Below, in pieces: positions 24,384-33,025 of a DNA stretch of 35,019 nucleotides. The stretch lies in contig CANMTO010000027.1 in the NCBI GenBank assembly GCA_947500755.1, positions 1 to 35,019 on the forward strand. The letters are read 5' to 3'. The stretch comes from Flavobacteriales bacterium. Lineage in GTDB: Bacteria > Bacteroidota > Bacteroidia > Flavobacteriales_D > Crocinitomicaceae. A program made the translations under genes and the position numbers. Within the stretch, counting starts at the first letter, position 1, and the number at the start of each line of letters is the position of its first letter. Below the pieces are notes generated by a model. That model ran no database searches, was not told where the DNA came from, and was given only the letters and a program-made list of their open reading frames with translations.

Positions 24384-26018
24384 TTAAAATGGTGTAGGAC
24401 ATTTTAAGGTAATTACTCCTTCATATACGGGATGCCAACATTGAATGGATTTAGCATGAAGATATAGTCTATCTTTTGCAATGCCATATAATTCATCACC
24501 GAGAATTGCGCAATTCAATCCTAAAGGATGTGCCGCATGCATTCTAAGTTGGTGGGAACGACCTGTTTTCGGGTAGAATTCAATGCGTGTTATCTTGTTT
24601 TTGAATTCAAGGACATTGTATCCAGTATGTGTTTTCTTTCCGTGCTCAAAGCATACCATTTGGTGTGGACGATGCGCTAAATTGAGGCGCAAGGGCAGTG
24701 TGATTATCCCTTCAAGTTCTTTAGGAATCCCATCTAATAAGGCTTCGTATGTTTTTGTTACTCGGTTTTTTGCAAATTGCATTTGCATAGCAGTCAATAT
24801 TTCAGGGGATTTTGCGAACATCATTACACCCGAGGTTCCCATGTCTAGTCGATGAATCGCTTTAATGTATGCTCCCTTTACTTCCCTCAGCGCTAATCGA
24901 TCTTCAGCCGAATCAAGGTCGCTTCTACCAGGTACAGACAGTAAGCCGCTGGGTTTATTGATGACAATCAAATAATCATCTTCATAGAGGATTTTTAAAG
25001 GCGCGGTAATTAAGGTGCTTAGGACGGGATTTTTTGCCATGGTAATGCCTTTAAGCATAAAACCTAGGATAGGTTCGCACTTCGCTCTACAGGCTGGGTA
25101 AAAATGTCCATGCTTTCGAATTTCGCCTATTGGAGAAAGACCCCACCAGAATTCGGCAAAACAAATCGGTTTCAACTGATTTAAGGCGGCAAAATGCAGC
25201 AGTTTGGGTAAGGCACATTCACCGGTTCCAGCGGGTGGGATTTCGCCGTTGAACGCAGTAAATACGTCGTGAACAGTTGATGTTTCGCCAGCGAAGTTCT
25301 GCAAGCGATAGGCCTTGAATAATTCTTGCTGAAGAGCGATGGATTGATTCGTGCGTTTCAATTTTAAGACCGCTATTTCATCCTGTATCACAGAAATCTT
25401 AGCGTTTATTTGTTCTAATCTGACTTGTATTTCCTTTTTTAAGGTTTTTAGGATGAGCTGTTCTTGTTTGCTTTCATTCGCCAATTGCCCTTCAACCTCT
25501 ACCGATAGGTTAGGGGCCCTTCGTAGTGCATCTCGAAGACCCTTTTTTATTTTTATTGAGTTCTTTAGCGCTGTGATTTGCGCTTGCGCATGCAATTCGT
25601 ATTGAGATTTCTCTGTTAGGATTTCACGCAACGGTTCACCATTCGTAAGGTCATTGATGCGGCGTGTTAATTTATTAAGTGCGCGCTCTCCTTGTTTAAA
25701 AAAGGCTTCTTGGTTTAACGTATCGTAGATAGGCGGAACAAAGCCCGGAAACTGAGTCGATTCGTCAATTTTACCTGAAAATCCAGCAAGGAATTTTATA
25801 CCAAAGGGGGTATTAACAACCAAAACGCCAAACATTTTTCCAAGCGTGTTGAAGTCGTGGGCAAAGGTCTTAGGAATTAATTCTTGAAGCAGTTCTGCCG
25901 CGGTTTGTGCCCATGGATCTGGAACATATTGATGAGGGAAATCGAATAGGGTGGGTAAGGGGTCTGAGGGAAGTACATCATAGGTGTGCAAATAGACCTC
26001 CACGCTAGATTTACTCAT
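24384..26018 (-). CDS. RluA-family RNA pseudouridine synthase with large N-terminal extension
   Basis: The C-terminal 200 residues are a complete RluA-type pseudouridine synthase, which isomerises uridine in rRNA or tRNA. LKILYEDDYLIVINKPSGLLSVPG opens the domain in outline, the catalytic Asp392 lies in HRLDMGTSG, and GRSHQLRMH and LHA are present. The first 340 residues are unusual. Residues 60-100 include KMFGVLVV and FLAGFSGK. About 110-220 is strongly charged and predicted coiled coil. Four cysteines follow (268, 286, 310, 314), the last two in FYPACRAKCEPIL. I use the ATG at 26018, which overlaps the upstream cvfB-like gene by 8 bases; the alternative at 26078 would overlap by 68. Proteins of this long architecture occur in Bacteroidota and Gammaproteobacteria. 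The RNA target is unknown. Confidence 0.88.
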   Translation of the reverse strand: MSKSSVEVYLHTYDVLPSDPLPTLFDFPHQYVPDPWAQTAAELLQELIPKTFAHDFNTLGKMFGVLVVNTPFGIKFLAGFSGKIDESTQFPGFVPPIYDTLNQEAFFKQGERALNKLTRRINDLTNGEPLREILTEKSQYELHAQAQITALKNSIKIKKGLRDALRRAPNLSVEVEGQLANESKQEQLILKTLKKEIQVRLEQINAKISVIQDEIAVLKLKRTNQSIALQQELFKAYRLQNFAGETSTVHDVFTAFNGEIPPAGTGECALPKLLHFAALNQLKPICFAEFWWGLSPIGEIRKHGHFYPACRAKCEPILGFMLKGITMAKNPVLSTLITAPLKILYEDDYLIVINKPSGLLSVPGRSDLDSAEDRLALREVKGAYIKAIHRLDMGTSGVMMFAKSPEILTAMQMQFAKNRVTKTYEALLDGIPKELEGIITLPLRLNLAHRPHQMVCFEHGKKTHTGYNVLEFKNKITRIEFYPKTGRSHQLRMHAAHPLGLNCAILGDELYGIAKDRLYLHAKSIQCWHPVYEGVITLKCPTPF

Positions 26019-26868
26019 CAATCCGGGAGATTTTATCTTCGAATAACTTGATTTTTCGGTCCTTGTATAGTCTGCCAACGGCTTGCTTGAATGTTTTTTT
26101 GCTCAATTGAAATTGATTATAGATGTCTACGGCTTCAGATTTATCGGTAAGGAAGAGGAATTTATGTTCCGATAGATACTCCCAAATCATCGAAACTGCC
26201 TCATCGTATTTATCCACCGTACCCGCACTCATTTGTAAATCTATTTTTCCATCGGGTCTAACAATCTTGGCATAGCAGGTAATGTGTTGACCAATTTTTA
26301 CGGGGATTCTGCAGTCGCTTCGGTAGAGCATGCCGCTGTAACATTGATTTACGATTCCTCGCCATCCCAGTTCATGATGTTCAGTAACCATAAAGGTAAC
26401 GCGCTCATTGCAAATGCTTTCGGGTGCTTCAATCAGGTGTTTGCGAATCTTCATTGAACCGAAAAGACGATCAGTTAATTCGTCATACTTTAAGAAAATC
26501 GGGTAAGTATCGCCAATTTCTACAGCCTGTCGCTGTTCAGCAAAAGGAATCATAAGGTTTTTATCTAAGCCCCAATCCGCAAATGCCCCGTAAGGATTGA
26601 TTTCCACGATTCGCAATATAGCGCACGTATCAAGTGTCAATAGCGGTTGATCCGTCACGGCTACGCGTCTGTTTTCAGAATCTTTCATGAGGAATACCGA
26701 TACTGGATCGCCTTCTTTAGCGCCATTTTCGAGATATTTGGTTGGAAGTAGTACTTCTTCAACGGTAGAATTTTCATCGATTTCAAGTTGAAAATGCTCA
26801 ACCAAATAGGCTCCTTGAGGGGTAAATCGATTGATATATAGTGCGTTAAATTCGCCGAGTTTCATCAT
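26011..26868 (-). CDS. cvfB: S1-domain RNA-binding protein, CvfB/YitL-like
   Basis: The 285 residues match the CvfB family, which binds RNA through consecutive S1-type barrels and ends in a winged helix; in Staphylococcus it affects virulence gene expression. The first barrels run from GEFNALYINRFTPQGAYLV, with ILRIVEINPYGAFADWGLDKNLMIP as the clearest S1-like segment. The winged helix lies at the C-terminus (FQLSKKTFKQAVGRLYKDRKI). Two adjacent ATGs (26868 and 26865) are possible starts. It overlaps the secreted-protein gene by 4 bases and the RluA-like gene by 8 bases, so these three are translated as a unit. Its role in Bacteroidota is not established. Confidence 0.85.
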   Translation of the reverse strand: MMKLGEFNALYINRFTPQGAYLVEHFQLEIDENSTVEEVLLPTKYLENGAKEGDPVSVFLMKDSENRRVAVTDQPLLTLDTCAILRIVEINPYGAFADWGLDKNLMIPFAEQRQAVEIGDTYPIFLKYDELTDRLFGSMKIRKHLIEAPESICNERVTFMVTEHHELGWRGIVNQCYSGMLYRSDCRIPVKIGQHITCYAKIVRPDGKIDLQMSAGTVDKYDEAVSMIWEYLSEHKFLFLTDKSEAVDIYNQFQLSKKTFKQAVGRLYKDRKIKLFEDKISRIDE

Positions 26869-27959
26869 GGTTCAGGGGGTCTTCTTCTATTTTTTCGGTA
26901 CTTTCCGGTAGTAACGCTTAAATTATCAGGATTCCTTCGGTCCCACCATTTCTTTTTAGGGACAGTGTTCTCATCCGAAGGGTTGATTTCAGGCGTTTGA
27001 TTCTCTGATTCAGGGGTTCGAGCCACGTGGCTAATGTCTCCCTGATGTTGCTTATCTTCCGGATTAATCCACTTTAATTTGTAGGTTTCTTTTTTCACTT
27101 TCCCCGTCTTGGAATCCATGACATAAATAACTGATTCTTTTTCAGCCTCATCATTCACTGCAATCACATCTTCATTCAAGATGAAGCGGTCTTCGTCCCA
27201 AACATATGCATCGTAGGAAAAATCTGGCACGTAGTAAGAGTAGATGCCAGTTAATGCGGGCGTTTCTGGGGATAAGTGATCGAAAACAATTCGGTTGCGT
27301 TTCTCATCCATTTTTATGGACATGCTACTTTTATCGGAATACTCAAATATTACCCGTTTTTGTGTTTTGTTCTTGGCAACAAATAAGGGGCTACCAAATT
27401 TTGCAGCATTCCCTTTAAACACAAGCACATCAATAAGCTTAAAATTACTGCTCGTTGTGGCGCCATCCCAACCAAAAAGGACGTATTGCATATCGTTGTT
27501 ATATTCTACCGGAATAATTCTATAATACAGTGCGCCATACCAATTTTTTGAATCAATAACCTGTTCAGGAATGAGGGTATAGGGGTCCGTAACATCCACC
27601 AAATTATACACACTGGTTGTTTCATTATCCGGATCTTTTCTGAGAATAAACCCCGCGTAGCTATACGTGAAATCAGTATATTCAAGATTCCAATGAACAA
27701 TCCGTACTAATCCGTCTTCGCTTTTTAGATCGGCCACCGTTGGGAGCTGTGTGAATTCAAATTCAAAGGCCCCTTCTTTACGCACAAATTCACTCATTTC
27801 TTTTGTGAATTGAGTATTTATTTTGTTTATTTCACCATTGGTTTTTGCCTTGCGCAATTGCTGTAATTTTTCACTCAATTTAAGCTCCAATTCAGCTAAA
27901 TTTTGCGCATCGGTAGCATGAACAAGAGAAAGAAAAATTATAAAGAAAAATTTACGCAT
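26865..27959 (-). CDS. Secreted protein of unknown function
   Basis: I do not recognise a characterised family. The 364 residues start with a Sec signal peptide (MRKFFFIIFLSLVHATDAQN), then a helical stretch (about 20-65) and a beta-rich middle dominated by aromatic and acidic residues (about 65-285). The last 80 residues are low-complexity, rich in Pro, Asn, Lys and Arg, and end in a basic tail (KKKWWDRRNPDN, KYRKNRRRPPEP). No lipobox, transmembrane helix or sorting domain is seen. Periplasmic or outer-membrane location is likely. It sits between rpe and cvfB in a five-gene run. Homologues of similar shape are, as I recall, annotated as hypothetical in Flavobacteriia. Confidence 0.8.
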   Translation of the reverse strand: MRKFFFIIFLSLVHATDAQNLAELELKLSEKLQQLRKAKTNGEINKINTQFTKEMSEFVRKEGAFEFEFTQLPTVADLKSEDGLVRIVHWNLEYTDFTYSYAGFILRKDPDNETTSVYNLVDVTDPYTLIPEQVIDSKNWYGALYYRIIPVEYNNDMQYVLFGWDGATTSSNFKLIDVLVFKGNAAKFGSPLFVAKNKTQKRVIFEYSDKSSMSIKMDEKRNRIVFDHLSPETPALTGIYSYYVPDFSYDAYVWDEDRFILNEDVIAVNDEAEKESVIYVMDSKTGKVKKETYKLKWINPEDKQHQGDISHVARTPESENQTPEINPSDENTVPKKKWWDRRNPDNLSVTTGKYRKNRRRPPEP

Positions 27960-27997
27960 GTAATAATAACGTGGATTATGGAGTTAAGTTACTGAGT

Positions 27998-28642
27998 CTA
28001 GACCATACTCAACTCATGAATGCATGAAACGGGATCCGGTGCATTGAACACATAACTACCCGCAACAAGCGCATTTGCACCTGCTTCTCGAAGCAGCGCG
28101 GCATTTTGACCGTTAACTCCGCCATCTACTTCGATGATGAATTCTAAGCCATGTGCTGTTTTAAACGCATTCAGTTCACGAACTTTATCAACCGCACTCG
28201 GTATGAATTGCTGACCTCCAAACCCTGGATTCACTGACATAATTAACACTAAATCGAGGTCAGAGGCAATATGTTTTATCGCTGAAACCGGAGTATGCGG
28301 ATTTAAGGCAACACCTGCCTTCATGCCCAACTCTTTGATGGCTTGAATGGTGCGATGTAGGTGCGTGCAGGCTTCGTAATGAACGGTTAATAGGTCAGCG
28401 CCCGCTTTTTTGAAGTCAGATAAAAAGGAGTCAGGATTTTGAATCATTAAATGAACATCAAGCACCTTGTCGGTATGCTTTCGAACGGCACTTAAAATTG
28501 GGAATCCAAACGAAATATTTGGAACAAAAACACCATCCATGACATCGATATGAATCCATTCAGCTACTGAAGCGTTTAACATTTCTACATCGCGTTGAAC
28601 ATTGGCGAAATCACACGACAATAAGGAGGGTGATACAATCAT
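27998..28642 (-). CDS. rpe: Ribulose-phosphate 3-epimerase
   Basis: Rpe interconverts ribulose 5-phosphate and xylulose 5-phosphate in the pentose phosphate pathway. The 214-residue TIM barrel has its metal and catalytic residues in place: His31 and Asp33 in HIDVMDGVFVPN, His64 in DVHLMIQNP, and Asp173 in EVDGGVN. The NPGFGGQ phosphate loop is also present. Its start overlaps the L,D-transpeptidase stop by 4 bases. Confidence 0.97.
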   Translation of the reverse strand: MIVSPSLLSCDFANVQRDVEMLNASVAEWIHIDVMDGVFVPNISFGFPILSAVRKHTDKVLDVHLMIQNPDSFLSDFKKAGADLLTVHYEACTHLHRTIQAIKELGMKAGVALNPHTPVSAIKHIASDLDLVLIMSVNPGFGGQQFIPSAVDKVRELNAFKTAHGLEFIIEVDGGVNGQNAALLREAGANALVAGSYVFNAPDPVSCIHELSMV

Positions 28643-30249
28643 TTGGATCTATTGTTAAGGGATTTTTTGCGCGTTGAAGTAAGAATACCAATCAGTTCTT
28701 CGTCACGAAAATAAATATCAATATGAAACGTGAGTCTTTTGTATTGCATCGTCACTGTTTGATACTCTACATATATTGGAATCCGATTTTTAAGTGCTAT
28801 TGCAGTGTGGTCGCCAATTCGTATGAGTGAGTCCAAGGTGTCTGCGGGCATAGACCGTTTTCTGCGACCCTCTTGGTCGTAATCAAGCATCAGTTTTCCC
28901 AAATCAATGGGATTTTGACAGCGCATGCATCCGTGTGAATAACTTCTGACCTTCCGGTTGAAAAAAGATTTTTGAGGGGTATCGTGCACGTAGACGCTAT
29001 GACTATTCAAGAATTCAAATTTTATAACGCCCAAGCTGTTCCATGGACCTGGCATTTGAATGACGTTAAACCCGCTTGGTCGATTACCCCAATTAATGGT
29101 CTTTGGATCTATTCGTGCCGTATCGTTGTATCGACAGAGCTTGTAGTGATGCCTGGCTAAATACCCCTGATTTTTATAGACATCCGGCATGATTTCTTTT
29201 TTTATGATGCTGGCGGGCACCTTCCAATATGGGTATATAATTATGGTCCTAATTTCGGATACGAGTTCAGGTGTTTGCGTGTTTCGTTTACCAACTACCA
29301 CGCGATGAATTGCTTTAAGACTGTCATTTGCGAAGAAATACAATTGATATTCTGGGATATTAATACGAACGTATCTTGGACCATAAGCGGCATGTTGTCT
29401 TACTTTATCCAGGCTTATCGCAGCGCGTGTTAATCGGTGTTTATTGGATTCCGCAAGCGCCTCAATGGTGTAATCGTTGATGTCAAGCGTACTGTCTAAT
29501 CCGTTATGTGTTTTGAAGGTAAGTAATGCATCTTCAAAATTCTTGATGCTGTAGCGCCCTGTTAAGTAGCCTTTTTGGGTTAAACTTTGAATAGCAAACT
29601 TGGTCGGATTATTTTTGATTAAGGAATCCTTCTTCGTAGAATAATTCTTGGTGTCGATGGTGTATCGTGTCGCGTATGCATAGATTTCCTCGGCTAATTT
29701 AACATAGTTCGTGTCTAATTTTGGCCCAAGATTAACTATATACTCATGCTGTTTAGCAGGGTTATTTATGGCGCTTAATTGATTCAGAACAGAAATTTTA
29801 CTAAGGGATTTTGGCTTGAGTGTTTTGGAATCATACGTAAAGAAACCATCCCTAGCAACGGCGCAAATTCTAGAAAGATTGATGATGATTCTTAATTCTA
29901 CTTCCACCGGATGCATGCTATCGCTGATGGGTAAGCAAAGCTCTTCCGGCACGCCATAGGCCAACGGGTTTTTGGCAATTGCAACGAGTGTATTGCCCCT
30001 TTTTGAAAAAGTGCTATCACTTAAGGCAATGCTCGGAGTAAAGTCGTTGTTCTCGTAAAATGAGGTGAGTTGATTGATTTCTTGCTGATTGAATGTACAG
30101 CGGAGAAGGCTATCGCTAGATAGATAACGTTCTAATTTAGTTGAAATAGACAACGAGGGGTCATTTAGAAAATCAAAATTCAGTTCAGGATCCCTGCTGC
30201 AGGAAACCACAAGACTGAAGAAAATTAAATAAACGAGATTAAAACGCAT
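28639..30249 (-). CDS. L,D-transpeptidase lipoprotein (YcbB-like, YkuD domain)
   Basis: L,D-transpeptidases make 3-3 peptidoglycan crosslinks or attach proteins to the wall. The ATG at 30249 gives 536 residues; an in-frame TTG 12 bases upstream lies inside the promoter element and is rejected. The N-terminus MRFNLVYLIFFSLVVSC has a lipobox with Cys17, so it is a lipoprotein. Residues about 30-330 include a scaffold and a peptidoglycan-binding-like helical repeat (FAIQSLTQKGYLTGRYS). The catalytic YkuD domain has His422 (VHDTP), His439 and Cys441 in YSHGCMRCQNP, the family's HGC motif. The WKVPASI and NRPSGFNVIQMPGPWNSLG blocks match the YcbB subgroup. It overlaps rpe by 4 bases and heads the run. 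Confidence 0.93.
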   Translation of the reverse strand: MRFNLVYLIFFSLVVSCSRDPELNFDFLNDPSLSISTKLERYLSSDSLLRCTFNQQEINQLTSFYENNDFTPSIALSDSTFSKRGNTLVAIAKNPLAYGVPEELCLPISDSMHPVEVELRIIINLSRICAVARDGFFTYDSKTLKPKSLSKISVLNQLSAINNPAKQHEYIVNLGPKLDTNYVKLAEEIYAYATRYTIDTKNYSTKKDSLIKNNPTKFAIQSLTQKGYLTGRYSIKNFEDALLTFKTHNGLDSTLDINDYTIEALAESNKHRLTRAAISLDKVRQHAAYGPRYVRINIPEYQLYFFANDSLKAIHRVVVGKRNTQTPELVSEIRTIIIYPYWKVPASIIKKEIMPDVYKNQGYLARHHYKLCRYNDTARIDPKTINWGNRPSGFNVIQMPGPWNSLGVIKFEFLNSHSVYVHDTPQKSFFNRKVRSYSHGCMRCQNPIDLGKLMLDYDQEGRRKRSMPADTLDSLIRIGDHTAIALKNRIPIYVEYQTVTMQYKRLTFHIDIYFRDEELIGILTSTRKKSLNNRSK

Positions 30250-30258
30250 GCTGTAATG

Positions 30259-30266
30259 CAAATATA
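30259..30266 (-). promoter_or_regulatory. Candidate L,D-transpeptidase promoter, -7 element TATATTTG
   Basis: Exact TAnnTTTG match on the minus strand, ending 9 bases before the ATG at 30249. A start site 5-7 bases downstream would leave a leader of only a few bases. No TTG-type -33 element stands at the right spacing. Confidence 0.45.
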
Positions 30267-30268
30267 CC

Positions 30269-30276
30269 TAATTTTG
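30269..30276 (+). promoter_or_regulatory. Candidate rhomboid promoter, -7 element TAATTTTG
   Basis: Exact TAnnTTTG match on the plus strand, 25 bases before the rhomboid ATG at 30302. It begins 2 bases after the divergent transpeptidase element ends, so polymerases on the two promoters would compete. No TTG-type -33 element is visible upstream. Confidence 0.45.
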
Positions 30277-30301
30277 AGGGAATTAAAGGTGTTAGATTCT
30301 C

Positions 30302-30922
30302 ATGATTATTTCTGCTACACTCCTTATTATCGGTCTAACCGCTTTGGTGAGTTATGAAGGGATTAAGCGGCCGTATTGGCGCGAAGGATTTTTATTTAAT
30401 CCCTTTGAAATTTCTAAAGGAAATCACCTGTGGGGGTTAATAACCCATTCCTGGTTTCATGCAGATTATCAACATTTATTATTTAACATGTTCTCCCTAT
30501 TCATGCTGGGCGGACGCTTAGAGCAATCATGGTCACTGTCTTTTGGTGATTCTAAAGGTATAGTAATGTATGTGACCTTGTATTTGGTGGGTGGGCTCGC
30601 CGCTACCATGATTCCATATATTCGTCATCGATATAATTCAGGGTATCGTTCGTTGGGAGCATCAGGTGCGGTTTCTGCGGTAGTTTTTGCAATGATTTTG
30701 TGGGAACCTGAATTGCCCTTGGGGCTATTGTTTATACCGATTCCAATTCCAGCCTATATTTTCGGACCCTTGTATTTACTTTTTGAATACCTAGCGATGA
30801 AACGCGGAAATACTGGAATCGCCAATGATGGACACATCAGCGGAGCATTGTTTGGAATTCTTTTTGTATTATTGTTAGCGCCAAATAAGGCGATTGATTT
30901 CATTCATATTTTTCTGAGCTAA
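30302..30922 (+). CDS. Rhomboid-family intramembrane serine protease
   Basis: Rhomboids cut membrane proteins within the lipid bilayer. The 206 residues form about six transmembrane helices. The catalytic dyad is Ser121 (LGASGAVSA) and His178 (DGHISGALFG). THSWFHADYQHLLFNMFSLF (residues 48-67) carries the conserved His/Asn of helix 2 that stabilises the oxyanion. The substrate is unknown. The stop overlaps the next start by one base (TAATG), so the aminotransferase gene is coupled to it. Confidence 0.93.
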   Translation: MIISATLLIIGLTALVSYEGIKRPYWREGFLFNPFEISKGNHLWGLITHSWFHADYQHLLFNMFSLFMLGGRLEQSWSLSFGDSKGIVMYVTLYLVGGLAATMIPYIRHRYNSGYRSLGASGAVSAVVFAMILWEPELPLGLLFIPIPIPAYIFGPLYLLFEYLAMKRGNTGIANDGHISGALFGILFVLLLAPNKAIDFIHIFLS

Positions 30923-31779
30923 TGTTATTTGTAAACAACAACGGTAAGATACTTCTTGCTTCAGAGCCTGCCATCGAAGCGGGTAGTAGAGCATTTTTAT
31001 ACGGAGATGGTGTTTTTGAAAGTGTCCGCATTATGCATGGTCGGCCAATTAATCTAAATGCCCACATTCAACGACTTTTCAAGGGAGCTGAATTGCTTAA
31101 AATAAGAATTCCTTCCTACCTCACCCAAGAAGTGTTTCATGAGAAAGTGCTTGAGTTACTTGAAAAAAGTGAGATTAGGGCAGGGGGAAAATGCCGCATT
31201 AGTATTGACCGGATTGCTGGGGGAACCTACAAGCCCGCTTCCAATGAGGCCACTTATTTTATAGAGGTTTGGCCTATCGACGAACAGGATTTTTTATTGA
31301 ACTACAAGGGGCTTGAGCTTGACATTTACAAAGACATAAAGCTGCATGCCAATGTCCTTTCTCCCTTTAAAACAAAAAACGGTCTCACCAAGGTACTTGC
31401 TGCAATCGCAGCAGAGGAATTGGGTTTAGACGATTTCGTGCTGCAAAATGAAAAGGGGAATCTGATTGAAACCACCAGTTGTAATTTGTTCATTGTCAGT
31501 AATGGTGTGCTATATACGCCTGGATTGCAAGAAGGATGTATCGCGGGAACCATGCGTATGCAGGTTATAAACCTAGCCATTCAAAATGGAATTAGGGTAT
31601 ATGAATGTCCCATTCTTCCACATAATTTACTGTCTGCCGATGAAGTGTTTTTAACCAATGCCATTTCAGGAATAAAGTGGATTGGTGGGTATCGAACAAA
31701 GCGTTACTTGAATAATACTTCACGCCGGTTGGTCATGCTGTTAAACGCTTTTTGGGCTAAGGAGTTGAATATGTCATGA
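30922..31779 (+). CDS. Class IV PLP-dependent aminotransferase (aminodeoxychorismate lyase/BCAT-like)
   Basis: Fold-type IV enzymes include aminodeoxychorismate lyase (PabC, folate), branched-chain aminotransferase and D-amino-acid aminotransferase. The 285 residues show FLYGDGVFESVRI near the N-terminus, the PLP-binding Lys150 in SPFKTKNGL, and GNLIETTSCNLFIV followed by TPGLQEGCIAGTMR for the phosphate cup. The spacing and the GDGVFES block fit PabC-like proteins best, but substrate choice cannot be read. No folate genes are nearby. It ends directly at the convergent KdsC-like gene: its stop closes at 31779 and the other begins at 31780. Confidence 0.86.
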   Translation: MLFVNNNGKILLASEPAIEAGSRAFLYGDGVFESVRIMHGRPINLNAHIQRLFKGAELLKIRIPSYLTQEVFHEKVLELLEKSEIRAGGKCRISIDRIAGGTYKPASNEATYFIEVWPIDEQDFLLNYKGLELDIYKDIKLHANVLSPFKTKNGLTKVLAAIAAEELGLDDFVLQNEKGNLIETTSCNLFIVSNGVLYTPGLQEGCIAGTMRMQVINLAIQNGIRVYECPILPHNLLSADEVFLTNAISGIKWIGGYRTKRYLNNTSRRLVMLLNAFWAKELNMS

Positions 31780-32295
31780 CTACCAGGTAAAGGCGTCTGG
31801 ACCAAGCCACTTTCCTTGAGCTCTAAGTGTTTGTTCAATCACATCGCGCACACATCCAGCACCACCTTGATATGGGGAAACGTAGGTAGCAACTTCTTTT
31901 ACATCAACGGATGCATCTTGTGGTGCCGCAGCCACTCCCACATTTTTCAATAAAGGAATATCCGGAATGTCATCCCCCATGTATAAACAACGTGCATTAT
32001 CAAGCGCGTATTTACTCTTGATCTCCTCAAATACCTGTAGCTTGTTACTGCTTTCCAAACGGACTTCGGTTACGCCCAGCCTCAAGTATGTTTTTTTTAT
32101 GAATTCAGATTCGCCCCCTGTTATCAAGAAAATGTGGTATCCCAATTTTGATGCATATTGAATCGCATAACTGTCCTTTACATAAATACTGCGTTGATAA
32201 TCCAATCCATTGATTAACACATTGCCGTTGGTAAGGACGCCATCTACATCAAAAATAAACGTATTAATGGTGTTGAGTTTGATTTTATAATTCAT
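31780..32295 (-). CDS. kdsC: KdsC-type HAD phosphatase (KDO 8-phosphate phosphatase)
   Basis: KdsC removes phosphate from 3-deoxy-D-manno-octulosonate 8-phosphate on the way to lipid A core sugar. The ATG at 32295 gives 171 residues, the normal size for this cap-less HAD enzyme. Asp16 and Asp18 in FDVDGVLTNG are the nucleophile and acid, ITGGESEFIKK is motif 2, and GDDIPDIPLLKNVGVAAAP is motif 4. Related YrbI and CMP-acylneuraminate-type phosphatases share these motifs. It overlaps the DUF2520 gene by 11 bases; an upstream GTG at 32322 would lengthen the overlap and is not needed. Confidence 0.9.
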   Translation of the reverse strand: MNYKIKLNTINTFIFDVDGVLTNGNVLINGLDYQRSIYVKDSYAIQYASKLGYHIFLITGGESEFIKKTYLRLGVTEVRLESSNKLQVFEEIKSKYALDNARCLYMGDDIPDIPLLKNVGVAAAPQDASVDVKEVATYVSPYQGGAGCVRDVIEQTLRAQGKWLGPDAFTW

Positions 32296-33025
32296 TGGAA
32301 TTGGTATGTTGTATGAATGCACTCAGGGCTTTGTATATTTCTAACGATTCATCAGCGAGCATGGATTCATGCGAGCGAAGGGTTTCGAGATCATTTCTTC
32401 GTGCTGGTCCTGTTTGCAAGTCTTTATCAACCAATAAGTTAGATATTGTTTGATTAATCAGGGGTTTAAATAGGGCGGGAGGAATGTGATGTTTTTGAGC
32501 CAAGGTTAATCCATGTTTCATGACGAAGTATCCAAAATTATTGATGAATACCGCCGCAAGATGTGCTGAGAACCGTGCTTCTTCTGTTTCTTCTGAATAC
32601 TTCAGCCCCATTTCATAAAGGAATCGCAGGCCAATGTCCCGCGCACTTGCAGAAAATTCACCTAAAAATGGAACCGTTGAAAACGAAGGCAGGGAATGTT
32701 CTTGAATGGTTTGCAAGGGGTAAATAATCCCGATTTGTCGTGTTAGATACGCTTGAATACTAAACAGTCCAGCGCAAACAAAGGTAGGGATGTGTTCAGG
32801 TAAGCCAGTGAGTACTGCAGCGATGTTTCTATCTTGAACGCAAATTAAAAAAACATCAACCTCTTGAGAATCAAGTGCTGTTAGACCATGAGTGGTAATA
32901 AAACTATGAGTTTTTTCCGGTGAACTTCCTTGCACGAATAGTTCAACGCTGTCAATTCCCTTAAGATTATGCGCCCAAAAACTCGCTACATTGCCCGTTC
33001 CAATCAGGCCTATTTTCCATGGCAT
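32285..33025 (-). CDS. Rossmann-fold protein with DUF2520 domain
   Basis: The 246 residues begin with an NAD(P)-binding Rossmann motif (IGLIGTGNVASF, glycines at 8, 10 and related positions) as in ProC or F420-dependent reductases. They end in a helical DUF2520 region (EEARFSAHLAAVFINNFGYFV, about 155-175). A dehydrogenase acting on a small metabolite is likely but the substrate is unknown. This family is often found next to kdsC in Bacteroidota, as here. Its start overlaps the secA 3' end by 16 bases. Confidence 0.87.
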   Translation of the reverse strand: MPWKIGLIGTGNVASFWAHNLKGIDSVELFVQGSSPEKTHSFITTHGLTALDSQEVDVFLICVQDRNIAAVLTGLPEHIPTFVCAGLFSIQAYLTRQIGIIYPLQTIQEHSLPSFSTVPFLGEFSASARDIGLRFLYEMGLKYSEETEEARFSAHLAAVFINNFGYFVMKHGLTLAQKHHIPPALFKPLINQTISNLLVDKDLQTGPARRNDLETLRSHESMLADESLEIYKALSAFIQHTNSNEL

